In this document: positions 17,034 through 25,101 of the stretch, piece by piece | Layout: each line of letters opens with the position of its first letter | How positions within the stretch are numbered: position 1 is the stretch's first letter | NCBI RefSeq assembly: GCF_023507745.1 | Contig: NZ_JALPZO010000144.1 | Span: 62,001 to 126,000 of the forward strand | Source of the DNA: Vreelandella olivaria | GTDB lineage: Bacteria > Pseudomonadota > Gammaproteobacteria > Pseudomonadales > Halomonadaceae | Reading direction: 5' to 3' | DNA length: 64,000 nucleotides | The notes under the pieces: generated by a model | Database searches by the model: none | Told to the model about the DNA's origin: nothing | What the model saw: the letters and a program-made list of their open reading frames with translations, nothing else | Position numbers and translations under genes: made by a program

Positions 17034-18518
17034 GTGCCCATGCCAAATGCTACTGCCTACGGTGGAAAGGTGCTGATCAGTGTGCTGTTAGGTACCTTTA
17101 CCGTCAGCCTTAACAACAGCGCCCTCAACCTTGCCGTAGCCGAATTGATGGTAACGTTTAACGCCAGCGCCACCCACGTAAGTCTGGTGGTAACGATGTT
17201 TATGATTGCCATGGGGATGACCATGCCCCTGACCGGCTATTTGGCTGGTCGGTTTGGCCGCAAGCATATTTATCTGCTCGGACTATGGGGCTTTTTGGCA
17301 GGCTCTGGGCTGGGCGCCATGGCCCAGAGCCTCAATGGGATTATTTTCGCCCGGGGGCTTCAGGGTGTGGCGGCAGGATTGATGATCCCGCTATCGTTAT
17401 CGCTGATTTTTTCTGCCTATCCCAGCGAACAACGGGGACGCGCCAGTGGCGTATGGGGCTTTGCCGTGATGATTGCGCCAGCAATCGGCCCCACCGTAGG
17501 AGGGCTACTGCTGGAAATTAGCCACTGGCGGGCACTGTTTTTAATGAATATGCCGTTTGCCCTGTTGGGCCTACTGTGCGGCTATCGTTATCTCTTGGCA
17601 GAATCCCACCACCCACAGCGTCCGTTTGATCTGGCTGGCTTTAGCCTTATCACCATTGGCATGGGTGCCGTGCTGTTTTCCCTCAGTTGGGTGGAATCAC
17701 TCACCGACCTATTGCGTTATCAGGCCCTGGTGCCGCTTACCCTTGGAGTTCTGGCCCTGCTACTGTTTGTACGGGTTGAACGGCACCATGCCACACCCCT
17801 CCTCGACCTTTCTCTGTTTAGTCATGCCAGCTTTCGTCTCAGCGTCATACTGGCTTGCCTGCAATCTATTATCCTGTTCGGCTGTATCTTATTAGTACCG
17901 CTTTGGATGCAGAATACGCTGGGCTTCCGCCCTCTGACCACGGGCCTGGTTTTTCTCGCTACCGCCCTGGCCGCCGCCGCCTGCTCACCGATAGCAGGCC
18001 GCCTGATTGACCGCTATCCACCCCAGTGGTGTATCAGCGTAGGGCTTATCGCCACGGTTATCAGCTTAATTGGGCTGGGCACACTAACGGCGGCCACACC
18101 GGTCTGGATAATTGCCACCTGGATGGGACTACGCGGTATGGGTATGGGGTGCGCCTACCTGCCGTCAACCACGGTGGGTATGAAAGACCTTCCTGAACAG
18201 AGTGTTGCCCAGGCGTCAGCCATGAATAATATGTCCCGCCGACTGTTATCATCACTGGGTATCGTTGCACTCTCTATCTATTACGACATCACGGTAAACG
18301 CAGCGCTCAGCCAGGGAGTGTCTTATACAGAGGCCAGTGCCGCGACCCTTCACATGGCCTTTTTTGCCCTGGCTGCCATTGCCCTGCTCTGCCTTCCACT
18401 GGCATGGCAGCTTGGGCGCGCGGTTGAAAAACAGGATACCAGCTCATCAGGTACGACACATTCTGGGGTAGCCCAAACGCATTCGCTGCATACCGCGCCC
18501 GCAAGGAGAGCAGAATGA
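17034..18518 (+). CDS. MFS transporter, DHA2 (EmrB/QacA) type; probable siderophore exporter
   Basis: 494 residues from GTG 17034; ATG 17040 is an equally good start. It has about fourteen membrane segments and the DHA2 motifs (GYLAGRFGRKHIYLLGL after TM2 and a motif-C-like GPTVGGLL in TM5). It is the first gene of an operon with a binding protein and two FecCD permeases, downstream of a Fur-like box. That context suggests export of the siderophore made by the convergent NIS gene cluster, the role of SbnD in staphyloferrin B systems. Family assignment is firm; the substrate is inferred. It overlaps the next gene by four bases. Confidence 0.85.
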   Translation: MPMPNATAYGGKVLISVLLGTFTVSLNNSALNLAVAELMVTFNASATHVSLVVTMFMIAMGMTMPLTGYLAGRFGRKHIYLLGLWGFLAGSGLGAMAQSLNGIIFARGLQGVAAGLMIPLSLSLIFSAYPSEQRGRASGVWGFAVMIAPAIGPTVGGLLLEISHWRALFLMNMPFALLGLLCGYRYLLAESHHPQRPFDLAGFSLITIGMGAVLFSLSWVESLTDLLRYQALVPLTLGVLALLLFVRVERHHATPLLDLSLFSHASFRLSVILACLQSIILFGCILLVPLWMQNTLGFRPLTTGLVFLATALAAAACSPIAGRLIDRYPPQWCISVGLIATVISLIGLGTLTAATPVWIIATWMGLRGMGMGCAYLPSTTVGMKDLPEQSVAQASAMNNMSRRLLSSLGIVALSIYYDITVNAALSQGVSYTEASAATLHMAFFALAAIALLCLPLAWQLGRAVEKQDTSSSGTTHSGVAQTHSLHTAPARRAE

Positions 18519-19573
18519 AGACTCGCACTCTGTTCTCAGGCATTAGCTGGCTCTCCCCCCTGCCCCAGCAATTAGTGGTGGCAGCCATCGCCTTCCTGGC
18601 AACAGGCTCATTCGGTCTGGCCCAGGGTGGAGCAACCACCACAGACGCGAACTCCACGCCACAACGTATTGTTACGCTTTACCAGGGGGCCACCGATAGT
18701 GCAGTTGCCCTTGGCCTTACCCCGGTAGGCGTGGTCGATTCATGGTTAGAGAAACCCATGTACCACTATTTGCGCGACGCCCTGACAGAGGTCGAGCACG
18801 TTGGACTGGAAACTCAACCCAACCTTGAGAAAATTGCCTGGCTTAGACCCAACCTGGTGGTGGCAACTGATTTCCGACATGAGCGTATACAGCCGTTATT
18901 GACGGCCATTGCACCGACCGTATCGGCCACTAACGTTTTCGACTTCAAACAGACGCTTTCCATGGTGGCCAATGCCACAGGCCAGGAGGAAGAAGCCACG
19001 GCGTTGCTGCAACGCTGGGATGCCCGAGTCGGCGATTTTCGGCAGCAAATAGCCCTTGAGCTAGGCGATGCCTGGCCGCAAAAAGTCGCCGTGATACGCT
19101 TTAAAAGCGATCATGTGCGCATCTATTCCGGTGGATTTTCAGGCTACATTCTGGATGAGCTGGGCTTTGAGCAGCCTGCCACACTGCAAACTCACGGCTG
19201 GGGAATGAAGCTAACCAGCACCGAAAATATTCCCATCCTGGATGCCGATGTGATTTTTGTGCTGCTTGAGCCAGACCCCGCGATTGTCGATAACTACCAG
19301 CGCTGGTCCTCTCATCCTTTGTGGCAGCAGTTGGAAGCTGTTAAGAGCCAGCGGGTTTTCGAGGTTAACCCCGTTAACTGGATGATGGGCGGCGGCATAT
19401 TAGCGGCCAATGCAATGCTGGATGATCTCTATAACCACTATGGTCTCTATAACCACCATGGCCTCTATAACCACCAGCATAACGCCACGCCGCTTCTGGT
19501 AACCCATGAGACTTGCCTTCCCGGCCTTTCAGACAGCCGTGCAGACATCCAGGGGGAGCAAGCAGGATGCTAA
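18515..19573 (+). CDS. Periplasmic ferric-siderophore binding protein (FecB/FhuD type)
   Basis: 352 residues. The N-terminus has a hydrophobic signal-like segment (LVVAAIAFLATGSFGLAQG, about residues 20-38). The mature part follows the class III binding-protein pattern: RIVTLYQGATDSAVALGL, the inter-domain helix (about residues 135-155), and conserved IAWLRPNLVVATDF. It should deliver an iron-siderophore complex to the two FecCD permeases encoded downstream. Odd feature: residues about 305-322 contain three copies of a six-residue unit (LYNHYG, LYNHHG, LYNHQH), encoded by three 18-bp tandem repeats, making a histidine-rich C-terminal segment. It overlaps the MFS gene (ATGA) and the next permease. 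Confidence 0.9.
   Translation: MKTRTLFSGISWLSPLPQQLVVAAIAFLATGSFGLAQGGATTTDANSTPQRIVTLYQGATDSAVALGLTPVGVVDSWLEKPMYHYLRDALTEVEHVGLETQPNLEKIAWLRPNLVVATDFRHERIQPLLTAIAPTVSATNVFDFKQTLSMVANATGQEEEATALLQRWDARVGDFRQQIALELGDAWPQKVAVIRFKSDHVRIYSGGFSGYILDELGFEQPATLQTHGWGMKLTSTENIPILDADVIFVLLEPDPAIVDNYQRWSSHPLWQQLEAVKSQRVFEVNPVNWMMGGGILAANAMLDDLYNHYGLYNHHGLYNHQHNATPLLVTHETCLPGLSDSRADIQGEQAGC
19427..19480 (+). repeat. Three tandem 18-bp repeats inside binding-protein gene
   Basis: Three in-frame copies of CTCTATAACCACNATGGN occur back to back, the third diverged at its end. They encode the His-rich LYNH units at the C-terminus of the binding protein and were probably made by slipped-strand duplication. 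Confidence 0.9.
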
Positions 19574-20571
19574 ACAGCAGCGCCACCAAAAGTATTGGGT
19601 TACTTATTGGGGCAGTGGCCATGCTGAGTGCGTTCTTAGTGAGCGTTATGTCAGGCACGTCTGACATTGCCTGGTCAACTTTATGGGCAGCACTGCACCG
19701 CTATGACCCCGGCAAAGTCGCCCATATCATTTTGTTTACGGAGCGCTTGCCCCGAGCAGTGGTTGCCGCCTTGGTGGGCGCCAGCCTGGCCATTGCGGGA
19801 GCGCTGATGCAAACCATTACGCGTAACCCGTTGGCCTCGCCAGGCATTTTAGGCATTAACGCAGGTGCGATGTTTTTTGTCGTGGTCGCCGTCTCTGTGT
19901 TGCCACTGCATACTCCCGCCCACTATGTATGGGCCGCACTGTTGGGCGCCTTAGTGGCCGCTCTGCTGGTGATGCTGCTCAGCAGAGGCCGACATGGGGA
20001 ACTATCGCCTTTACGCGTTGTGCTGGCGGGCGTGGCGGTGACCGCCATGTTTGTTTCCTTCAGCCAGGGGCTGCTGATTATTGATCAGCCAAGTTTTGAA
20101 AGCGTTCTCTACTGGCTGGCGGGCTCGGTTTCCGGGCGAGACCTCTCCCTGGTCATGCCGTTACTGCCGCTGTTTGGCGGAGCACTGTTACTCTGCACCC
20201 TGCTGGTGCGCCATGCCAATGCCCTGTTGCTGGGCGACGATATGGCAACAGGGCTGGGGCTTTCGGCCACCACCATCAAACTACTGCTTGGGCTAACAGT
20301 GATTGTACTGGCAGGCAGCTCTGTGGCCCTGGCAGGCATGATCGGCTTTATAGGCCTTATCGTTCCCCATATGGCACGGGGGCTGTTTGGTATCGATCAC
20401 CGTTGGCTGCTGCCTGCCTGTGCCCTACTGGGGGCCTGCCTGCTGTTACTGGCGGATATTGCATCGCGCTTTTTAATGCCCCCCCAGGAGATCCCGGTGG
20501 GGGTGATGACGGCTCTGATTGGCACGCCTTTCTTTATTTATCTGGCACGACGCAAAATGGCAGGCCAATGA
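19567..20571 (+). CDS. FecCD family iron-siderophore permease 1
   Basis: 334 residues from ATG 19567, which overlaps the preceding stop (ATGCTAA) and has GGGGGAG upstream. About nine to ten membrane segments are present. FecCD hallmarks include LPRAVVAALVGASLAIAGALMQ, RNPLASPGILGINAGA, and the cytoplasmic coupling region GLIVPHMARGLFG. It forms one half of the inner-membrane channel with the next gene. The frame extends upstream to 19513, but that part lies inside the binding-protein gene. Confidence 0.92.
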   Translation: MLNSSATKSIGLLIGAVAMLSAFLVSVMSGTSDIAWSTLWAALHRYDPGKVAHIILFTERLPRAVVAALVGASLAIAGALMQTITRNPLASPGILGINAGAMFFVVVAVSVLPLHTPAHYVWAALLGALVAALLVMLLSRGRHGELSPLRVVLAGVAVTAMFVSFSQGLLIIDQPSFESVLYWLAGSVSGRDLSLVMPLLPLFGGALLLCTLLVRHANALLLGDDMATGLGLSATTIKLLLGLTVIVLAGSSVALAGMIGFIGLIVPHMARGLFGIDHRWLLPACALLGACLLLLADIASRFLMPPQEIPVGVMTALIGTPFFIYLARRKMAGQ

Positions 20572-21608
20572 AACAGCACGCGACACTCGCTCTCTCCCCT
20601 ACCGCCAAGCCCCAGAGCGCCCACCTGCTGCCCAGGCTGATGGTATTGGGCCTGCTTCTCCTGGTGAGTGCTGGCCTGTCGCTTAGCCTGGGGAGTTTTC
20701 CCACCTCTCCCATGAATGTGGTGCATGCGCTTGTTGCACCGCGAAGTAGCGATATTGCGTTTATTATTTGGGAGCTTCGCCTGCCCCGTATTGTGCTGGC
20801 AATACTCGTTGGCGCTGCGCTGGCGATGGCAGGCGCCATTTTACAGGGCATTGTGCGCAACCCGCTGGCCTCTCCGGATGTGATCGGTATTACCAGCGGG
20901 GCAGCCCTGGCGGCAGTACTGTTTTTAGCACTGCTAAGCAGCACCTTGAGTCTCCACTGGCTGCCCTTCGCCGCCATGCTGGGGGCGCTGGTCTCCGCAC
21001 TGCTGGTCTTCAGTCTGGCCTGGAAAAACGGACTCAATCCATCACGTATGGTGCTGGTGGGCATTGGTCTGGCAGCGGCCATGGGGGCAGGCACCACGCT
21101 ATTGATTGTACTTAGCGACGACTCTGCTGCCATGTCGGCCTATGTATGGCTCACCGGTAGCCTCTATGCCGCTCAATGGGGCGATGTACGGGGGCTACTG
21201 CCGTGGCTGCTGGTAGCGTCCCCTGTTTGCCTGATCTTCGCCCGCCATGCGGATGTGATGTCGCTGGGCGACAACGTTGCTGAAGGACTGGGGGTGGCTA
21301 TTATGCGTAGCCGAGTGAGCCTGCTGGCCTGTAGCGTGGCACTGGCAGGCGCTGCCGTGGCCTATGCGGGAGCACTCAGTTTTGTAGGCTTAATTGCCCC
21401 TCATCTGGCGGCCAAACTGGTAGGCCGCAATATGGCGCGGCTGGTTCCCGCGTCAGCGTTGGTGGGGGCATTGATTGTGCTGAATGCCGACCTGTTGGGT
21501 CGGGTGGCCTTTTTACCCAAAGACCTGCCCGCGGGTATTTTCGTGGCGGGGATAGGCGCACCGTTCTTTGTTTATCTGCTACACAGAACCCGCTACCAGC
21601 GCCCTTAG
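20568..21608 (+). CDS. FecCD family iron-siderophore permease 2
   Basis: 346 residues from ATG 20568, which overlaps the permease 1 stop (ATGA). The same family motifs occur: LPRIVLAILVGAALAMAGAI, RNPLASPDVIGITSGAAL, and GLIAPHLAAKLVG. It pairs with permease 1 to make the transport channel. The ATPase is not in this operon; a FecE-like ATPase at 32552 in the same iron locus is the likely partner. A frame open to 20403 lies within permease 1 and is rejected. Confidence 0.92.
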   Translation: MKQHATLALSPTAKPQSAHLLPRLMVLGLLLLVSAGLSLSLGSFPTSPMNVVHALVAPRSSDIAFIIWELRLPRIVLAILVGAALAMAGAILQGIVRNPLASPDVIGITSGAALAAVLFLALLSSTLSLHWLPFAAMLGALVSALLVFSLAWKNGLNPSRMVLVGIGLAAAMGAGTTLLIVLSDDSAAMSAYVWLTGSLYAAQWGDVRGLLPWLLVASPVCLIFARHADVMSLGDNVAEGLGVAIMRSRVSLLACSVALAGAAVAYAGALSFVGLIAPHLAAKLVGRNMARLVPASALVGALIVLNADLLGRVAFLPKDLPAGIFVAGIGAPFFVYLLHRTRYQRP

Positions 21609-21664
21609 CTTTTAACCAGAGAAGCTCTCATTCGAATACCAGTGGAGGAACCCGGGAGGTCCAT

Positions 21665-22288
21665 ATGTTCCATATCCAACCACGCAAGGAAAGCATTACC
21701 CCCCAGCAACAGCAGCGGTTTGAACGGATTGCCACCTCGACCCTGGGACACTTTACCGATTTCGGCGCTATCTCTACCCTTATGCCTATCCAACGCCCTG
21801 TTCGGCTATTGGGCACTGCCTTAACAGTTAGCATTCCCCATGTGGATGGCAGCATTATCCGTGAGGCACTAAAAATGGCCTGCCCTGGCGATGTGCTGGT
21901 GATTGATGTCGGCGGTGATCACCAGCGTGCCTGCTGGGGGGAGTTCAGGGCCTATGCGGCCTTACGCAAACAGCTGGCGGGCGTTATCACCAATGGCGCC
22001 ATCACCGACTGGGAACACCTGTCTCAGCTAAAGCTGCCGACGTTTGCCCGCGGCACTAGCCCGTTAACCACCAGGGCGCTGGAGCTGGAAGGCGAGATCA
22101 ATATGCCAGTCACTATCGAGGGAAGTGTCATCACGCCAGGCGACCTGATCATAGGCGATGACGATGGGCTATTTGTGGTTCCCCCTCACCGTGCCGATGC
22201 CCTGGCCAATGCAGCGGAGACCAAACAAGCGCAGGAGGCGGAAAAACGCAATGCGCTAAGAACGGAGCATCCTGACTGGTTCTGCTGA
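21665..22288 (+). CDS. RraA-like / HMG aldolase family protein with altered active site
   Basis: 207 residues from ATG 21665, with GGAGG about six bases upstream. The RraA fold is shown by GTALTVSIPHVD, PGDVLVIDVGGDHQRACWGE and GDLIIGDDDGLFVVPPHRA. Class II pyruvate aldolases of this family bind the substrate with an Arg in a GAxRD motif; here the motif reads NGAITD, so the Arg is replaced by Thr while the Asp remains. It may therefore not be a normal 4-hydroxy-4-methyl-2-oxoglutarate aldolase. It lies 57 bases after the permease gene in a Fur-box operon and converges on the NIS biosynthesis genes, so a role with oxaloacetate, alpha-ketoglutarate or citrate supply for the siderophore is possible but unproven. 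Confidence 0.8.
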   Translation: MFHIQPRKESITPQQQQRFERIATSTLGHFTDFGAISTLMPIQRPVRLLGTALTVSIPHVDGSIIREALKMACPGDVLVIDVGGDHQRACWGEFRAYAALRKQLAGVITNGAITDWEHLSQLKLPTFARGTSPLTTRALELEGEINMPVTIEGSVITPGDLIIGDDDGLFVVPPHRADALANAAETKQAQEAEKRNALRTEHPDWFC

Positions 22289-22304
22289 CCCCCCCGCTTG
22301 CCTA

Positions 22305-22331
22305 AAGCCGCCCGGCACTGGCGGGCGGCTT
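22305..22331. terminator. Bidirectional terminator between convergent iron operons
   Basis: AAGCCGCCCG and CGGGCGGCTT form a perfect 10-bp stem with a 7-base loop between the stop codons at 22288 and 22339. Confidence 0.8.
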
Positions 22332-22338
22332 GCGCTTA

Positions 22339-24282
22339 TCAGTTTGCCGTTAACGCCTCCCCTGCTGTGTCCTTCGCCAGAGCACTTACCCGCACGAAAG
22401 GATTACAGGTTGAACTGGTGCCGAATGGCATACTTCCTGGCCCACCCGCACGCTCGATAATCGGCGCAATCAGGCGTTTATAGGGCCATTGTTCCTGCTC
22501 AAACAGCTGCTTCATCAGCATGTCACGATCATGGTGATCGAACGGAACCACTTCTATTTGCGCTTTCAGGCGGGCGGCCAACTGCTGCCAAAGGCCATGA
22601 GCAGGCACCCCGAAGTGCTCTGCCAGAGTATCGATAATAGCCCGCAGGTTGACCTGTATGGCCAGGGTTTGCAGCCAGAACAGCAGTGCCTCAAGACTAT
22701 CGTGGTACAGGGTATTGGAGTGGCCCTGCTTAATGCGGTAGCACGGGTCCTGCATACCATGCTGCTCCAGCCGTTCAACACAGATACGCAATGAATCATG
22801 ATCCCGAAGCAGCAGCCCATGGCACTGGCCGGACTTAAAGACCAACACCGCATTCTGCCCATGCACCTCTGCCAGCATACCCAACCGGAACATACGCAGA
22901 TTGATAGCAAAGAAGCAGTCGCACAGCTCACCAAACAGCGCCGTCACTGACGCAGGGCCAGCCGCCATACCACGCTGGGCTAACCAGTCATCGAAGACAT
23001 GGTGCTCGCCCCCTGGCAGTGGCGTACCCAGCGTGGCCATAGGCACCAGGCGTACGGCGGCATCTTCCAGTAAGTCTGCGGGATAACTGCGCACCATTGC
23101 CGATAGATGGCGTGGCGCTTCATCAAACAGCGTCGCCCCTGCTGGCATATAGGCCCACCACTTGCCCTCGTCGCAAAGGTAGAGCCCTTCGGCAAGCCGG
23201 GCATCCAGCGCTTTGGCGTTATGCAGCAAACGGGCGCTGAGGTCGCCATTGATCATTTTGACGGCGGGCAGGTAGCGGGAGGCTCCCAGGGAATGAATCG
23301 CCATCGGCAGCTTCAGAAAGTGCGGACTTGCCACTGTAGGCGCCAGTGAGCGCAGCGAAGAAGTGGCAAGCCATGGCTCTGTGACCGCTGCCAGCGAGAC
23401 ACAATTACCTGCCTCAAAGGCCTCTTGTAACCAGTGAGGCAGCGCATGTTCATGCTGCCAGGGGTGAACGGGAATTGCCGTATGGGTACGTGCCAGCCCT
23501 CGCTCGTCCATCTCCTGTTCCAGGGCCTTGACGCTGGCCTCACTGGCAAGCCATCGCACCGGCATGGGCGTCTCTTCACCAACACCCGCGCCCGAGATCA
23601 GGCAGCTTGTATTGATCGCGACCCAATGCAGCACAATAGGCGCATTAAACTCCGCCATATAGGCATGGTACTCGGTCTCACTTAGCCCCTGCTTGGCTTT
23701 TGCAGTTGGGTGATAAGGTCGGTCGAGCAGTGATGCCCACTGCTCCATCACCGTGAAGTGCTCGGCAGTAGAACGCGTTAGCAATGCCTCTGTGTCAACC
23801 TGATGGGCGACAGAGCTGGCTGCCTGCCAGAGACTGTCTGAAAGCGCGTTAAGAAACACCTTTTGGCCCTGGGTAAGGGAAGATTCATCGCTGGTATTGC
23901 TAGAAGTACCCGCAGCAAAGAGGCGACGGGCGAAGTCCTCAGGCTCCAGGCTGTGCCACTGATCATCAGTGTGGTTGAACAACACCACTGGCGTTTTCGG
24001 CACTTTCTCCCACGCCTGGGTAATACCGGGCTGAAGCAATATGGCAATACTCCGGGCCTGCTCTTGGGGCCAATGCCATATACGCTTTGCAGAATCGTTG
24101 TAGTCACTATCAATGGGGAATAACCGAGCAAAGGGGAATAACCGAGTAAACCGGTCATCTGCTTCCGTGGTGGGTATCCACTCGGAGTCAAGATTATCCA
24201 ACAGACCTTCAACCAGGCACCCATCTACCAAAGACTGCATGATCTGCTGTTGCGAATAAAGCTGGGCGTTAACAGGTTTCAT
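22339..24282 (-). CDS. NIS siderophore synthetase (IucA/IucC family), SbnC/AcsA-like
   Basis: 647 residues from ATG 24282, chosen because GGAG lies eight bases upstream; a GTG 30 bases further up has no support. NIS synthetases adenylate a carboxylate (citrate or a citryl intermediate) and join it to an amine or alcohol. Visible ATP-site motifs are RPYHPTAKAKQGLSE, SSLRSLAPTVASPHFLKL, IPVHPWQHEHALP and EVHGQNAVLVF, followed by LLRDHDSLR. The C-terminal FhuF-like region is present. It is the last gene of the minus-strand biosynthetic operon and follows the SbnG-like gene by 45 bases. Its assignment to the SbnC/AcsA step (last condensation) is by gene content, not by measured similarity. Residues 56-67 contain a tandem duplication from an 18-bp repeat. 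Confidence 0.88.
   Translation of the reverse strand: MKPVNAQLYSQQQIMQSLVDGCLVEGLLDNLDSEWIPTTEADDRFTRLFPFARLFPIDSDYNDSAKRIWHWPQEQARSIAILLQPGITQAWEKVPKTPVVLFNHTDDQWHSLEPEDFARRLFAAGTSSNTSDESSLTQGQKVFLNALSDSLWQAASSVAHQVDTEALLTRSTAEHFTVMEQWASLLDRPYHPTAKAKQGLSETEYHAYMAEFNAPIVLHWVAINTSCLISGAGVGEETPMPVRWLASEASVKALEQEMDERGLARTHTAIPVHPWQHEHALPHWLQEAFEAGNCVSLAAVTEPWLATSSLRSLAPTVASPHFLKLPMAIHSLGASRYLPAVKMINGDLSARLLHNAKALDARLAEGLYLCDEGKWWAYMPAGATLFDEAPRHLSAMVRSYPADLLEDAAVRLVPMATLGTPLPGGEHHVFDDWLAQRGMAAGPASVTALFGELCDCFFAINLRMFRLGMLAEVHGQNAVLVFKSGQCHGLLLRDHDSLRICVERLEQHGMQDPCYRIKQGHSNTLYHDSLEALLFWLQTLAIQVNLRAIIDTLAEHFGVPAHGLWQQLAARLKAQIEVVPFDHHDRDMLMKQLFEQEQWPYKRLIAPIIERAGGPGSMPFGTSSTCNPFVRVSALAKDTAGEALTAN
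24115..24150 (-). repeat. 18-bp tandem duplication in NIS gene
   Basis: Two adjacent copies of GGGGAATAACCGAGCAAA (the second with T for C) lie in frame and encode a repeated RLFPFA / RLFPID unit near the N-terminus of the synthetase. It looks like a recent slippage event that kept the frame. Confidence 0.85.
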
Positions 24283-24327
24283 GATCACAAACTCCAAAAA
24301 AGTATCAGGCACTTGTAAAAAACTTCA

Positions 24328-25101
24328 TCAATGCGAACCAGCCCTGGCCTCATGAAGGCTCTTTTGCAGGGCGCGGAACGCAATCCCCCTCTCATCACCC
24401 AGCATGAAGGTATGCACACCGTGGGCCTGCCATCGCCCCTTGGCATCGGGTTGGCGTAGAAAGGCACAGTAGGGAATGCGGTGCTCACGGGTGGTGCGCT
24501 GAATATGCTCCAGCGCCTGAATAACGTCCGGGTGTGTGGTCTGCCAGGTAACGCCCAGGGATTGGGAGAGGTCTGCCGCCCCTTCCAACACCATATCGAG
24601 CCCAGGCACGCCACAAATCGCCTCTATCTGCTCGACACCCCGGCGGCTTTCAATCATGGCGACGACCATAACTTCTTTATTCGCCTGCACCACATACTCC
24701 GCCAATGAGGACTTGCCAAATCCGCCTGGGCGCCCGGCATTGACACTTCGCTGCCCCTCCGGCGCATATTTGCAGGCGGCAACAGCACTAGCCAGCGTAT
24801 CCGGCACTTCCACATTGGGCAGGACGATGCCCTGAGCGCCGCCATCCAACAGCCGCAGCATGGCTTTGGGATCGGCATCCGCCACGCGTACCAGCGGTGT
24901 TAACGCGTAGCTCTCGGCGGTGCGAATCATGTGCTCAATGGTTTCAGGGTTGATCAGCACGTGTTCGGTATCGATAACCACAAAGTCAAAGCCAGCTTCT
25001 CCAATCAACTCAATCGAGGCTGCCGTGGGCATGGACGCCATCACGCCATAGACCTCCTTTCCTTCAACAAGCGCACGCTTTAACCGGTTGGGTCTTAACA
25101 T
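24328..25101 (-). CDS. HpcH/HpaI aldolase-fold enzyme, SbnG/AcsB-like citrate synthase
   Basis: 257 residues, the same length as S. aureus SbnG (about 259). The HpcH/HpaI TIM-barrel features are FDFVVIDTEHV, TPLVRVADAD, GAQGIVLPNVE, the metal-ligand MIESRRG and GAADLSQSLG. In staphyloferrin B clusters SbnG makes citrate from oxaloacetate and acetyl-CoA for siderophore synthesis independently of the TCA cycle. The start ATG 25101 overlaps the preceding stop (ATGTTAA) and has AGGAGGG six bases upstream, so the genes are translationally coupled. Context with three NIS synthetase domains supports the citrate-supply role. Confidence 0.88.
   Translation of the reverse strand: MLRPNRLKRALVEGKEVYGVMASMPTAASIELIGEAGFDFVVIDTEHVLINPETIEHMIRTAESYALTPLVRVADADPKAMLRLLDGGAQGIVLPNVEVPDTLASAVAACKYAPEGQRSVNAGRPGGFGKSSLAEYVVQANKEVMVVAMIESRRGVEQIEAICGVPGLDMVLEGAADLSQSLGVTWQTTHPDVIQALEHIQRTTREHRIPYCAFLRQPDAKGRWQAHGVHTFMLGDERGIAFRALQKSLHEARAGSH

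Noticed and set aside
20534-21133. 199-codon minus-strand frame within permease 2
   Set aside because: It runs opposite to clear FecCD motifs and its translation is rich in Ser, Arg and Ala without domain features.
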